A stretch of DNA of 16,837 nt from Sporomusaceae bacterium (GTDB lineage: Bacteria > Bacillota_C > Negativicutes > Sporomusales_B > UBA7701). How positions within the stretch are numbered: position 1 is the stretch's first letter; the number at the start of each line of letters is the position of its first letter. The stretch is taken from the NCBI GenBank assembly GCA_022839045.1, contig JALHDI010000061.1:1-16837 (forward strand). Reading direction: 5' to 3'. Position numbers and translations under genes: made by a program. The notes under the pieces are model-generated. The model was not told the DNA's origin. It ran no database searches and was given only the letters and a program-made list of their open reading frames with translations. Below are positions 1 to 6,649 of this stretch, one piece after another.

Positions 1-558
1 GATCTTGTCGATCTCGTCGATATAGACGATCCCCTTCTCCGCCTTCTCCACATCGTAATCGGCGGCCTGGATGAGCTTGAGGAGGATATTCTCCACATCC
101 TCGCCCACATAACCCGCCTCGGTCAGCGAAGTGGCGTCGGCGATCGCGAACGGCACATTCAGAATCTTGGCCAGCGTCTGGGCCAACAGCGTCTTGCCGC
201 TGCCCGTCGGGCCGAGCATAACGATATTCGACTTCTGCAGCTCGACATCTTCCAGCTTCGTGCCGAGATTGATCCGCTTGTAGTGGTTGTAAACAGCCAC
301 CGCCAGCGTCTTCTTGGCTTCGTCCTGGCCGATGACGTACTGGTCGAGAATATCCTTGATATCCTTCGGCTTGGGGATATCGCGAAGCTCAAGTTCGACG
401 TCCTCGCTCAGTTCTTCCTCTATGATCTCGTTGCACAGCTCGATACACTCGTCGCAGATATATACCCCGGGGCCGGCGACGAGTTTCTTGACCTGTTCCT
501 GCAGCTTGCCGCAGAACGAGCACTTTAACTGTCCCCTGTCATCTCCAAACTTAAGCAT
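1..558 (-). CDS. clpX: ClpX, ATPase subunit of the ClpXP protease (N-terminal 186 residues)
   Basis: AAA+ unfoldase that recognises tagged or misfolded proteins and feeds them to ClpP in the cytoplasm. The start is the ATG at 558, with GAGGTG just upstream on the minus strand. Residues 13-38 carry the zinc-binding C-x2-C...C-x2-C of the N-terminal domain (C13, C16, C35, C38). Residues 116-123 are a Walker A motif (GPTGSGKT). A Walker B motif with the sequence VYIDEID ends at the window edge. The gene continues past position 1, so the sensor and C-terminal parts are not visible. It starts 12 bp after the clpP stop and is almost certainly co-transcribed with it. Identity is very secure because the zinc-finger and AAA+ combination is specific to ClpX. 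Confidence 0.97.
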   Translation of the reverse strand, partial: MLKFGDDRGQLKCSFCGKLQEQVKKLVAGPGVYICDECIELCNEIIEEELSEDVELELRDIPKPKDIKDILDQYVIGQDEAKKTLAVAVYNHYKRINLGTKLEDVELQKSNIVMLGPTGSGKTLLAQTLAKILNVPFAIADATSLTEAGYVGEDVENILLKLIQAADYDVEKAEKGIVYIDEIDKI

Positions 559-570
559 CTTTTCACCTCA

Positions 571-1170
571 TTACTTGGGAATTTCCTTGCGGCGCTGGAT
601 CATGACGGCGTCGATGATACCGTACTCCTTGGCCTCCTCGCTCGACATGAAGAAATCCCGTTCCATATCGCGCTGGATCTTCTCCAGCGGCTGCCCGGTA
701 TGGCGCACGAGGATCTCGTTGCCGATCTCCCTCATCCGCAGAATCTCCCGGGCGTGAATCTCGATATCGGTAGCCTGGCCCTGAGCGCCGCCATGAGGCT
801 GGTGGATCATGATGCGCGAGAACGGCAGCGCGAAACGCTTGCCCTTCGCCCCAGCCGCCAGCAGCAGCGAACCCATGCTGGCCGCCTGGCCGATGCAGAT
901 CGTCGACACATCGGGCTTGACATGCTGCATCGTGTCGTAGATCGCCAGGCCGGCGGTGACAACGCCGCCGGGACTGTTGATATAAAGGTGGATGTCCTTG
1001 TCCGGGTCCTCGGATTCCAGGAAAAGCAGCTGAGCGATAATCACGTTGGCCACCGCATCGTCGATGGGGCCGCCGATAAAAACGATCCTGTCCTTGAGCA
1101 GACGGGAGTAGATATCGTAAGCTCGCTCGCCGCGGTTGGACTGCTCGACTACTATGGGAACGAAGTTCAT
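571..1170 (-). CDS. clpP: ClpP, ATP-dependent Clp protease proteolytic subunit
   Basis: Serine peptidase that forms the double-ring barrel which degrades proteins delivered by ClpX or other Clp ATPases. The protein is 199 residues, the usual length. The catalytic triad falls at the standard positions: Ser98 in GQAASMGS, His123 in MIHQPHGG, and Asp172 in MERDFF. The ATG at 1170 is preceded by GAGGTG at a suitable distance. It lies between tig (95 bp upstream) and clpX (12 bp downstream), the order common in Firmicutes. The 95-bp tig-clpP gap is A/T rich and may hold a clpP promoter, but I see no convincing -35/-10 pair, and no terminator follows tig. Confidence 0.98.
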   Translation of the reverse strand: MNFVPIVVEQSNRGERAYDIYSRLLKDRIVFIGGPIDDAVANVIIAQLLFLESEDPDKDIHLYINSPGGVVTAGLAIYDTMQHVKPDVSTICIGQAASMGSLLLAAGAKGKRFALPFSRIMIHQPHGGAQGQATDIEIHAREILRMREIGNEILVRHTGQPLEKIQRDMERDFFMSSEEAKEYGIIDAVMIQRRKEIPK

Positions 1171-1265
1171 TAATTATACACCTCGATACCGGTATTTTTC
1201 AACCTACAATATTTATCTTCAATACATTCAATATCTATAATATTATCCCGTCGGACCGTTTGCTA

Positions 1266-2555
1266 TTATTCCGCCGCCACGCTGTCGATAACCACCTGGG
1301 CCGCCTTCTTGCGGACCACCGAACGGGCCAGGGCCTCCAGGCGGCCCTCGGAAAGAATAATCTTGCGCACTTCCTCCACCGGAGCCCGGTAGCCGGCCGC
1401 CATCGCGGCCACCTCCTGGTCCAGGTCCTCGGGCGTGGCCTCGATCTCTTCCGCCTTGGCGATCGCCTCCAGCATCAGATCGGTCTTCACGCTCTCCACC
1501 GCCGCCTCGCGGTAATTGGCGCGCAGCGCGGCGATATCGGTCTTGGTCGCCTCGAGATACTTCGCCAGGCTCATGCCGCGATTCTGCAAGTTGATATCCA
1601 TCTCCCGCAGCATATTGTCGATCTCGCTCTCGATCATCACCGCGGGGATATCGACCGTACAGTTGTCCACCGCCGCCTTGATGGCGTTGGTGCGGAATTC
1701 GCGGTCCGCCTTATCGGCGGCGCCTTGTTTTAACTTATTCTCTATATCGGCCTTTAATTCCTCTACGGTATCAAAGTCGCTGACCTCCTTGACGAACTCG
1801 GCGTCAATGGCGGGCAGTTCCTTGCGCTTGACATCGTTGACCTTAACCTTGAACTCGGCCGTCTTGCCGGCAAGCTCGGACGCGAAATAATCGGCCGGAA
1901 ACTCCACCTTCACCTCGCGCTCCTCGCCGGCCTTGGCGCCCATGAGCTGATCCTCGAACCCGGGGATGAAGCTGCCGGAACCGATCTCCAGCGGGTAGCC
2001 CTTGCCTTCGCCGCCCTTGAACGGCGCCCCGTCGATGAAGCCCTCGAAATCGATGATCGCGAAATCGCCCTTCGCCAGGGCGGCATCCTCGATCACCACC
2101 ATCTTCGCGTGGCGGTTGCGGAGGTTCTCGAGCTGCTTGCTTACGTCCTCCTCGCTCACCGTCACCGCCGGCTTAGCGACCTTGAGTCCCTTATATTCGC
2201 CGAGCTCGATCTCCGGCTTGGCGATAACCGTCGCCTTGAACACCAACGGCTTATCTTCCTCGAACGTGACCACCTCGATCTCCGGGCGGGCCACCGGCTC
2301 GATCTTCTGCTCATCCAGAGCCTTGATGTAAGCGGGCGTCGCCAGCATCTCGAACGCCTCGTCCATGAGCGCCGCCTTGCCCAGGCGCATCTCCAGAATC
2401 TTACGGGGCACCTTGCCCTTGCGGAAACCGGGGATATTCACCTTAGCGGCCAATTTATGGTAAGCCTTATCAACCGCCTTCGCCACCTCGGGCTGCGGTA
2501 CCTCTAGCTCCAGGACCGTTTTATGGGCGTCGATCTTTTCTGCCGAAACTTTCAT
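1266..2555 (-). CDS. tig: Trigger factor, ribosome-associated chaperone and peptidyl-prolyl isomerase
   Basis: Binds the ribosomal exit tunnel and shields nascent chains; it also has prolyl isomerase activity. At 429 residues it has the usual full length. The ribosome-docking signature GFRKGKVP is at residues 43-50. The FKBP-type isomerase domain spans roughly 160-248 (GDFAIIDFEG ... GFEDQLMG). The rest is the helical chaperone domain, ending in a hydrophobic and charged helix. The ATG at 2555 has a strong AAGGAGG site on the minus strand. Tig heads the tig-clpP-clpX group, linking folding and degradation of cytoplasmic proteins. An A/T-rich promoter candidate lies about 85 bp upstream. No anomalies seen. 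Confidence 0.98.
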   Translation of the reverse strand: MKVSAEKIDAHKTVLELEVPQPEVAKAVDKAYHKLAAKVNIPGFRKGKVPRKILEMRLGKAALMDEAFEMLATPAYIKALDEQKIEPVARPEIEVVTFEEDKPLVFKATVIAKPEIELGEYKGLKVAKPAVTVSEEDVSKQLENLRNRHAKMVVIEDAALAKGDFAIIDFEGFIDGAPFKGGEGKGYPLEIGSGSFIPGFEDQLMGAKAGEEREVKVEFPADYFASELAGKTAEFKVKVNDVKRKELPAIDAEFVKEVSDFDTVEELKADIENKLKQGAADKADREFRTNAIKAAVDNCTVDIPAVMIESEIDNMLREMDINLQNRGMSLAKYLEATKTDIAALRANYREAAVESVKTDLMLEAIAKAEEIEATPEDLDQEVAAMAAGYRAPVEEVRKIILSEGRLEALARSVVRKKAAQVVIDSVAAE

Positions 2556-2637
2556 AGATTGTGTGGCCTCCTTATTTAATTATGATTCAGGCTTAGTATT
2601 ACCAGCGGAGCGAATTTTTCCGCCAAATATGCCATGA

Positions 2638-2666
2638 ATTATATGATAACATAATTATTAACTAAA
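2638..2666 (-). promoter_or_regulatory. Candidate promoter of tig
   Basis: On the minus strand there is a perfect -10 TATAAT (2638-2643) and a weak -35 TTTAGT (2661-2666) 17 bp away, inside a conspicuously A/T-rich stretch in a GC-rich genome. It would give a leader of roughly 75 nt in front of tig. The -10 is convincing and the -35 is not. Confidence 0.4.
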
Positions 2667-2775
2667 AATCAAGGTTAGCCGCTTCCTAAAAAACCCATCC
2701 ACGACCTCAAACCGCCTAAACCGCAAACGGTAGGGGGAAACGCGTTATTCGCGGCAGACCTGGGCGATATAGCCG

Positions 2776-2806
2776 AAAACCCCCGGATGTAAAATCCGGG
2801 GGTTTT
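2776..2806 (-). terminator. Intrinsic terminator downstream of tRNA-Gly
   Basis: Perfect 13-bp inverted repeat: AAAACCCCCGGAT (2776-2788), a 5-base loop, and its exact complement (2794-2806). It ends in TTTT on both strands, so it can act in either direction. It begins 5 bp past the encoded CCA end of the tRNA, so ending the tRNA transcript is its likely main role. Confidence 0.85.
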
Positions 2807-2811
2807 CCTCG

Positions 2812-2886
2812 TGGAGCGGAAAACGAGATTCGAACTCGCGACCCTCGCCTTGGCAAGGCGATGCTCTACCACTGAGCTACTTCCGC
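2812..2886 (-). tRNA. tRNA-Gly (anticodon GCC)
   Basis: A 75-nt tRNA on the minus strand with its CCA tail encoded (2812-2814 on the plus strand read TGG). The 7-bp acceptor stem starts GCGGAAG and closes with TTTCCGC, the last pair being G-U. The D-loop region reads AGCTCAGTGGTAGAGC. The anticodon stem is TCGCC/GGCGA around the loop TTGCCAA, giving anticodon GCC, which reads GGC and GGT glycine codons. The T arm holds GTTCGAATC. The discriminator base is U, as in bacterial glycine tRNAs. A full-consensus promoter precedes it and an intrinsic terminator follows, so it is a single-gene transcription unit. Confidence 0.97.
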
Positions 2887-2906
2887 ACGTTTCGGGGACA
2901 AGGGTT

Positions 2907-2935
2907 ATTATAGCGGATTTTTCCCCGCCTGTCAA
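2907..2935 (-). promoter_or_regulatory. Consensus housekeeping-sigma promoter of tRNA-Gly
   Basis: On the minus strand: TTGACA (2930-2935), a 17-bp spacer, TATAAT (2907-2912). All 12 positions match the sigma-70/sigma-A consensus and the spacing is optimal. Transcription would start about 14 nt before the tRNA 5' end at 2886, a usual leader length for a stable RNA gene. Confidence 0.92.
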
Positions 2936-3070
2936 CATAACCGCCGCGAGAAAATTCTCCCTTAAGTGGTAACTACCAAGGTCGGCGAGAAAGCCCCCTC
3001 CCTTCCCCCGATGCACACAGAGAAAACCGGTAGCATATTATGTACCAAACGCGCAAAAGGGGGAATTCTG

Positions 3071-4306
3071 TTGTATTACCGGCTACAGGAATACTGCCGG
3101 CTGGTCGCCGGCGCCCGCCGCGGCGCCGTCTACAACCTGCAAACAGGCAAAGTCCTGTCCATCAACCAGGGCGCCCTCCAACTCCTCCTCGCCTGCCAGC
3201 AAAGCCCCCTGGAGGACGTCCTGGACATACAAGCCCCCGAGGACAAAATCTTCATCGACTTCCTCCACCGCCTGGCCGAAATGGGCCTGGGCTCCTTCTA
3301 CCTCGACAAGCCTGCCGCTGTCAGAACCGAAACCCCGGCCGCGGAACCCTCCAAACTCAACTTCCTGTGGCTCGAGCTCACCTCCACCTGCAACAACCGA
3401 TGTCTCCACTGCTACGCCACCAGCGGACCCTGCGCCGACAGCGACGCCGTGCCCCACGAACGGTGGCTTTCCCTCATCGCCGAAGCCCGCGCCGCCGGCG
3501 CCACCGCCATCCAGTTCATCGGCGGCGAGCCCCTCCTCTACCCCCGTTGGCGGGAACTGGTCGAAAAAGCCCGCGCCGAAAACTTCGACTTCATCGAAAT
3601 CTTCACCAACGCCACCCTGATCGACGACGCCTGCGTCGCCTTCTGCAAACAGCACGGCGTCAACATCGCCACAACCATCTACGCCGACAACGCCGCCGTC
3701 CACGACCGCGTCACCTTGAACCCCGGCAGCTTCGCGAAAACCATGGCCGCCGTCGAAAAAATCCTCGCCGCCAAAATACCCCTGCGCATCGCCTCCATAA
3801 TCATGAAAGCCAACGAGAACGAAGCCCAGAAAATCATGGACCTGTGCGCCAGACTCGGCGTCGAGGTCACCCCTCCCGACGTCGTCCGCCCCACCGGCCG
3901 CGGCGACGACAAGGACCTCCTCCCGGCCGCCTACGCCAAACCGCCCATCCGGCCGCCCTTCTACACCGACCCCGACACCTTCGCCAAAGCGCAGCGCTGC
4001 CACACCTGCCTCGACGGAAAAATCGCCGTCACCGCCGGCGGCGACGTCATCCCCTGCATCTTCGCCCGCAGCGAGATATGCGGCAACATACTCTCCTCGT
4101 CCCTCGCCGACGTACTTAACGGGAGGCGCCTCCAACAGTGCTGGCATACCACCAAGGACCACGTCGACAAATGCAAAGACTGCGAATACCGCTACGCCTG
4201 CACCGACTGCCGGCCGCTCGCCCAGGGGGCGGACTCCGCCAAGCGCTGGCTTGCCTGCTCGGTGGACTGTCCGTATAATCCCTATACTGGAAAATGGGAG
4301 GAATGA
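3071..4306 (+). CDS. Radical SAM peptide-modifying enzyme with PqqD-like N-terminus and SPASM-type cysteine region
   Basis: Probably installs radical-based (for example thioether) modifications on the cysteine-rich peptide encoded next. I place the start at TTG 3071 because AAAAGGGGGA lies 7-16 bp before it and the folded domain begins there. An in-frame ATG at 2966 would only add 35 low-complexity residues. From the TTG the protein has 411 residues. Residues 1-80 resemble a PqqD-type peptide-recognition domain. The radical SAM cluster motif C-x3-C-x2-C is C107, C111, C114, followed by the SAM-binding GGEPLL segment. The C-terminal third has eleven cysteines (310, 313, 329, 337, 357, 368, 371, 377, 380, 396, 400), including C-x2-C-x5-C-x2-C, as in SPASM auxiliary-cluster domains. 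Only 6 bp separate it from the peptide gene. No exporter or peptidase is adjacent. The enzyme class is secure. The reaction and partner are inferred from context. Confidence 0.85.
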   Translation: MYYRLQEYCRLVAGARRGAVYNLQTGKVLSINQGALQLLLACQQSPLEDVLDIQAPEDKIFIDFLHRLAEMGLGSFYLDKPAAVRTETPAAEPSKLNFLWLELTSTCNNRCLHCYATSGPCADSDAVPHERWLSLIAEARAAGATAIQFIGGEPLLYPRWRELVEKARAENFDFIEIFTNATLIDDACVAFCKQHGVNIATTIYADNAAVHDRVTLNPGSFAKTMAAVEKILAAKIPLRIASIIMKANENEAQKIMDLCARLGVEVTPPDVVRPTGRGDDKDLLPAAYAKPPIRPPFYTDPDTFAKAQRCHTCLDGKIAVTAGGDVIPCIFARSEICGNILSSSLADVLNGRRLQQCWHTTKDHVDKCKDCEYRYACTDCRPLAQGADSAKRWLACSVDCPYNPYTGKWEE

Positions 4307-4312
4307 ACCTAC

Positions 4313-4720
4313 ATGTCCGACGAAAAGCTCAATCGTCCCAAATGGGAAAGCCCGGAGATGGCCGACTGGGATGACGACTGGAGCGATGACGACGACGACC
4401 GGCAGCAGCTCATCGGCTGCCCGCCCACCGGCACACCCTGCTTCCCCAACTGCCGGCCGCGCTGCAACCCCGTCTGCGCCCCGCCGGGCTGCAACCCCAA
4501 CTGTCGTCCCTTCTGCTTCCCCACCACCTGCTTCCCCGTCTGCCGGCCCCAGTCCTGCAACCCGCGCTTCTGCAACCCGCGTTTCTGCAACCCCCGCTGC
4601 AATCCCGGCTGCAATCCGCGCTTCTGCTTCCCCGTCACCGGCTGCAATCCTCGCTGCCGTCCGCGTTGCAACCCGATCTGTTCGCCCCCCTGCGGTCCCA
4701 TGTGCTTCCCCCCGGGGTAA
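4313..4720 (+). CDS. Cys-Pro repeat peptide, candidate substrate of the adjacent radical SAM enzyme
   Basis: A 135-residue protein in two sharply different parts. Residues 1-35 are acidic, with 13 Asp/Glu including a run of five Asp, and could act as a leader. Residues 36-135 contain 22 cysteines, 11 Arg and no Asp, Glu, Lys, Leu, Trp, Tyr or His. All 22 cysteines have Pro at +2 (C-x-P). Successive cysteines are almost always 4 or 5 residues apart (the exceptions are one 6 and one 7), with CNPR, CRPR, CNPRF and CFP units. No signal peptide or membrane segment is evident. Its ribosome-binding site (GGGAGG) lies inside the end of the radical SAM gene, so translation is probably coupled. I do not recognise a named family. 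It resembles in style the CXXX-repeat peptides paired with radical SAM maturases. Alternatives are a spore-coat or metal-binding structural protein that is crosslinked or modified. Confidence 0.75.
   Translation: MSDEKLNRPKWESPEMADWDDDWSDDDDDRQQLIGCPPTGTPCFPNCRPRCNPVCAPPGCNPNCRPFCFPTTCFPVCRPQSCNPRFCNPRFCNPRCNPGCNPRFCFPVTGCNPRCRPRCNPICSPPCGPMCFPPG
4556..4610 (+). repeat. 15-bp tandem repeats inside the Cys-Pro peptide gene
   Basis: The units beginning at 4556 and 4571 are 15-bp near-identical copies encoding CNPRF, differing only at a silent C/T. They are followed at 4586, 4598 and 4610 by shorter relatives (CNPR, CNPG, CNPRF). The repeats keep the reading frame, so gain or loss of units would only lengthen or shorten the cysteine-rich region. 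Confidence 0.8.
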
Positions 4721-4730
4721 CCTCAGCCAA

Positions 4731-4758
4731 GAGAGCCGCACCTGAGCGTGCGGCTCTC
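4731..4758 (+). terminator. Hairpin terminator after the Cys-Pro peptide gene
   Basis: Perfect 11-bp stem GAGAGCCGCAC (4731-4741) with its complement at 4748-4758 and a 6-base loop, 10 bp after the peptide stop codon. The following T-tract is broken (TCCATGTTTTCCC), so termination may be partial. It separates the peptide operon from the methyltransferase unit. Confidence 0.7.
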
Positions 4759-4771
4759 TCCATGTTTTCCC

Positions 4772-4800
4772 TTTACTGCCTTATAAAAATATGCTATTTT
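4772..4800 (+). promoter_or_regulatory. Candidate promoter for the structured leader and methyltransferase
   Basis: TTTACT (4772-4777), a 17-bp spacer, then TATTTT (4795-4800); each hexamer matches the consensus at 4 of 6 positions. It would start transcription near 4807, about 30 nt before the first hairpin of the leader. Moderate quality, supported by its placement right after a terminator. Confidence 0.35.
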
Positions 4801-4832
4801 GTATTTAACGTAAAGTCGAAGGAGTTGATTAA

Positions 4833-4999
4833 ATCCGATTCATTGTAACAATTGAATGAATTGGAACGGATATTTAAAACAACCCTTAAATCCGAATAAC
4901 CCGTTAGCGGACCATTAATGTCCGGATGGTTTATTCGTGATGAGTTGTTTTAAGTATTCTGGGTTTGCCTCTGGCGTCTCAGAATTCTGAGGCGCTTTT
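4833..4999 (+). promoter_or_regulatory. Structured leader RNA with attenuator architecture upstream of a methyltransferase
   Basis: This 4721-5062 gap has no gene but is rich in pairing. (1) Hairpin ATTCATT 4838-4844 / AATGAAT 4855-4861. (2) A 16-pair closing stem, 4868-4883 with 4944-4959 (14 Watson-Crick plus 2 G-U), enclosing stems 4893-4899/4931-4937 and CGGAC 4908-4912/GTCCG 4920-4924. (3) A terminator hairpin 4974-4995. (4) An alternative 8-pair helix, 4956-4963 with 4978-4985, that uses the 3' foot of stem 2 and the 5' arm of the terminator, so it excludes both. (5) ATCCG 4833-4837 can also pair with CGGAT 4867-4871, competing with stem 2. TTAAATCCGA occurs twice (4829, 4886). I recognise no known riboswitch consensus. 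A palindromic mobile repeat is the alternative. Confidence 0.55.
4974..4999 (+). terminator. Intrinsic terminator in the methyltransferase leader
   Basis: Stem GCGTCTCAG (4974-4982) / CTGAGGCGC (4987-4995), 9 pairs with one G-U, loop AATT, followed directly by TTTTG. It lies 63 bp before the methyltransferase ATG, between the structured leader and the gene, which is the position of an attenuator rather than of an end-of-operon terminator. Confidence 0.7.
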
Positions 5000-5062
5000 G
5001 TGTTCCCGAAAAAATGCCGACTTTTACCTTAACCGAATAATTATTAAAAGGAGATACTTGTC

Positions 5063-5923
5063 ATGAAAATTATCAGAAACAATAAACTTGACCTAAACGC
5101 ATTGGGAAAACTCATTGCCAGACCGGAAATCTTCGCCAAAGGCACCGCCAAATTCTGGGATGACGACCATATATCCGGGCAAATGCTCAAGCTCCACCTG
5201 AATACCACCGTCGAAGCCGCCAGCCGAACCAAAGAAACGATTACCGCCGAAGCGGCCTTTATCATCGAATCCACCGGCATGAGCGACGAAAAAACGGTCC
5301 TTGATCTTGGCTGCGGCCCTGGTCTTTATGCCGCGGAATTCGCAAAAACAGGGACCAAAGTCACGGGCATAGACCTCTCCGCCAGATCGGTCGGCTACGC
5401 TAACGAAAACGTCAGGCCGGTACATGCAAACACGGCCTTTCTGCAAATGAACTATCTGGACATGGCTTTCAAAGAAGAATTCGATATCGCAACCCTCATC
5501 TTTTACGACTTCGGCGCATTGAGCACCGACGAGCAGAATACGCTGCTCGCCAACATTCACCGGGCTCTCAAAGCTGACGGAGTTTTCGTCTTCGACGTTA
5601 TCGCCGCGAACTGGCAAAATCCCCTGTCGTCCGGTATCACGGTACTTGAAACTGGCGGCTTCTGGCGCCCCGGCCCGTATGTCGAAATCCTCACCGCCCA
5701 TTCGTACGAAAACCCGCGAACCGAAGGACGGCAATACGCGATTATCGACGAGGACGGAGAAGCCGAAGTCATCAGAATCTATATCCGGCTATTCGGCCTG
5801 GAGGAGATTACGAAACTGCTAAATAGGCACCGTTTTAAAGTCGAAAAAATTTATAAGAACCTTAAAGGCGACCTTCTCGGGGAAAACCCGGAAACATACG
5901 CAATTTTCGCCAGAAAAGCATAA
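5063..5923 (+). CDS. Class I SAM-dependent methyltransferase, substrate unknown
   Basis: A 286-residue cytoplasmic Rossmann-fold methyltransferase. Motif I, LDLGCGPG, is at residues 80-87, followed by the acidic residue D104 (GIDLS) that binds the SAM ribose. A motif-IV-like stretch LIFYDFGALS lies near 145-154. The N-terminus has the segment FWDDDHISGQMLK (31-43), seen in a group of Firmicute methyltransferases of unassigned function. The ATG at 5063 has AAAAGGAG 9 bp upstream. It stands alone between a structured attenuator-like leader and a strong terminator. Codon third positions are clearly more A/T rich than in neighbouring genes, suggesting transfer. Nothing in the sequence decides between small-molecule, RNA or protein substrates. 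The fold is secure. Confidence 0.85.
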   Translation: MKIIRNNKLDLNALGKLIARPEIFAKGTAKFWDDDHISGQMLKLHLNTTVEAASRTKETITAEAAFIIESTGMSDEKTVLDLGCGPGLYAAEFAKTGTKVTGIDLSARSVGYANENVRPVHANTAFLQMNYLDMAFKEEFDIATLIFYDFGALSTDEQNTLLANIHRALKADGVFVFDVIAANWQNPLSSGITVLETGGFWRPGPYVEILTAHSYENPRTEGRQYAIIDEDGEAEVIRIYIRLFGLEEITKLLNRHRFKVEKIYKNLKGDLLGENPETYAIFARKA

Positions 5924-5937
5924 CCAAGCAGCGAAAA

Positions 5938-5963
5938 CCCCGGCCGGATCGCTCCGGCCGGGG
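5938..5963. terminator. Bidirectional terminator between convergent genes
   Basis: Perfect 11-bp stem CCCCGGCCGGA (5938-5948) / TCCGGCCGGGG (5953-5963) with a TCGC loop. On the minus strand it is followed by TTTT, and on the plus strand by a T-rich stretch. It ends both the methyltransferase transcript and the vor operon transcript. Confidence 0.88.
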
Positions 5964-5968
5964 TCTTA

Positions 5969-6649
5969 TCATTTTATCCTTCGTATCGTCTGGGGCTTGC
6001 GCTTGGCGAACGCCAATATCCCCCCCAGCGCGATCGACAGGAACGCCGCCATCAGCACCCGGTACTCGGGCGGCAGCAGAAAGGTCGCGGTATGGGCCGG
6101 GATCCAGAACAGCGGCAAGGTTCTAAGCACCACAAAACTCACGAACCCGTGCCAGTCGATGCGGCTTATCACCATCTTGAGTTCTATCTGCCCCAGCCGT
6201 CCCAGTTTGCCGTCGGCCAGGTCGATGTACGTATCGGTGATGCGGTGCAGGCCCATGAAGGTCGGCGCGAAAGTCAGGTTCATCACCGCGCTGATCAGGA
6301 AGGCGGTCACGAAGGTCGCCGTCGCGCTGTAGCCGCCCGGCAGCATCCCCTTCGCGATCGCCGCCACAACCCCGGCGCTGAACACCTGGAACATCAGCGT
6401 GATGACCATCCCCAGCAGGCCCCACACCACCGCCCGGAGCGTTATGCCGACCGGCCGCCGCCACTGCCCGGCGGTTATCCTCTGCGCCAGCAGCTCGCCC
6501 ATCGTCGCCAGCACGGCGAACTTGGCGAACCCCATCACGTAAGGGTACGCGGTGCTCAGGGCGACGAACGACTGGCGGGTGTCGGGCAGCGCCAGCAGAA
6601 GAACGATGGCGCCCAGGCCCGCCAGCCACAGGAAATCCCCAAACCTCAT
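5969..6649 (-). CDS. Small integral membrane protein, possibly Mpv17/PMP22-like
   Basis: A 226-residue protein with about five or six hydrophobic segments (roughly 7-23, 36-58, 66-92, 108-126, 165-188, 197-216) and a basic C-terminal tail. I do not recognise it with certainty. Two stretches look like the eukaryotic Mpv17/PMP22 family: YPYVMGFAKFAVLATMGELLAQ near residue 36, recalling the family's YP...GDxxAQ, and a C-terminal PPEYRVL followed by a last membrane helix, recalling its PLQYRVL. That assignment is from memory and unverified. Its ATG at 6649 overlaps the vorC stop by 4 bp (ATGA), so it is translationally coupled to the oxidoreductase. A role in the membrane passage or handling of the operon's acids is conceivable but is only inference from position. 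Confidence 0.6.
   Translation of the reverse strand: MRFGDFLWLAGLGAIVLLLALPDTRQSFVALSTAYPYVMGFAKFAVLATMGELLAQRITAGQWRRPVGITLRAVVWGLLGMVITLMFQVFSAGVVAAIAKGMLPGGYSATATFVTAFLISAVMNLTFAPTFMGLHRITDTYIDLADGKLGRLGQIELKMVISRIDWHGFVSFVVLRTLPLFWIPAHTATFLLPPEYRVLMAAFLSIALGGILAFAKRKPQTIRRIK

Noticed and set aside
1186..1195. 10-bp palindrome ATACCGGTAT upstream of clpP
   Set aside because: It is short, lies between the tig-clpP gap and the clpP ribosome site, and has no accompanying promoter that would make it a convincing operator.
2812..2886. tRNA-Gly as the attachment site of an integrated element
   Set aside because: No integrase is present, no duplicate of the tRNA 3' end was noticed in the window, and the odd-composition block lies on the 5' side of the tRNA.
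2675..3016. A 113-residue open frame on the minus strand running through the tRNA
   Set aside because: Its middle (SSVVEHRLAKARVASSNLVFRS-like text) is the well-known false translation of a tRNA gene. It also crosses the tRNA promoter and terminator.
4418..4720. CRISPR-like array in the repetitive stretch
   Set aside because: The repeats are short, in frame and encode Cys-Pro units. There are no constant repeats separated by unique spacers.
3083..4741. A 552-codon open frame antisense to the radical SAM and peptide genes
   Set aside because: It is open only because the sense genes are so C-rich at third positions. Its product is a low-complexity Gly/Ala/Val/Asp string with no domain, and the sense strand carries clear catalytic motifs and ribosome-binding sites.
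4815..4848. Short leader peptide (TTG after AAGGAG, ending at TAA 4846)
   Set aside because: The ribosome site nearly touches the TTG, only seven codons follow, and they show no run of regulatory codons.
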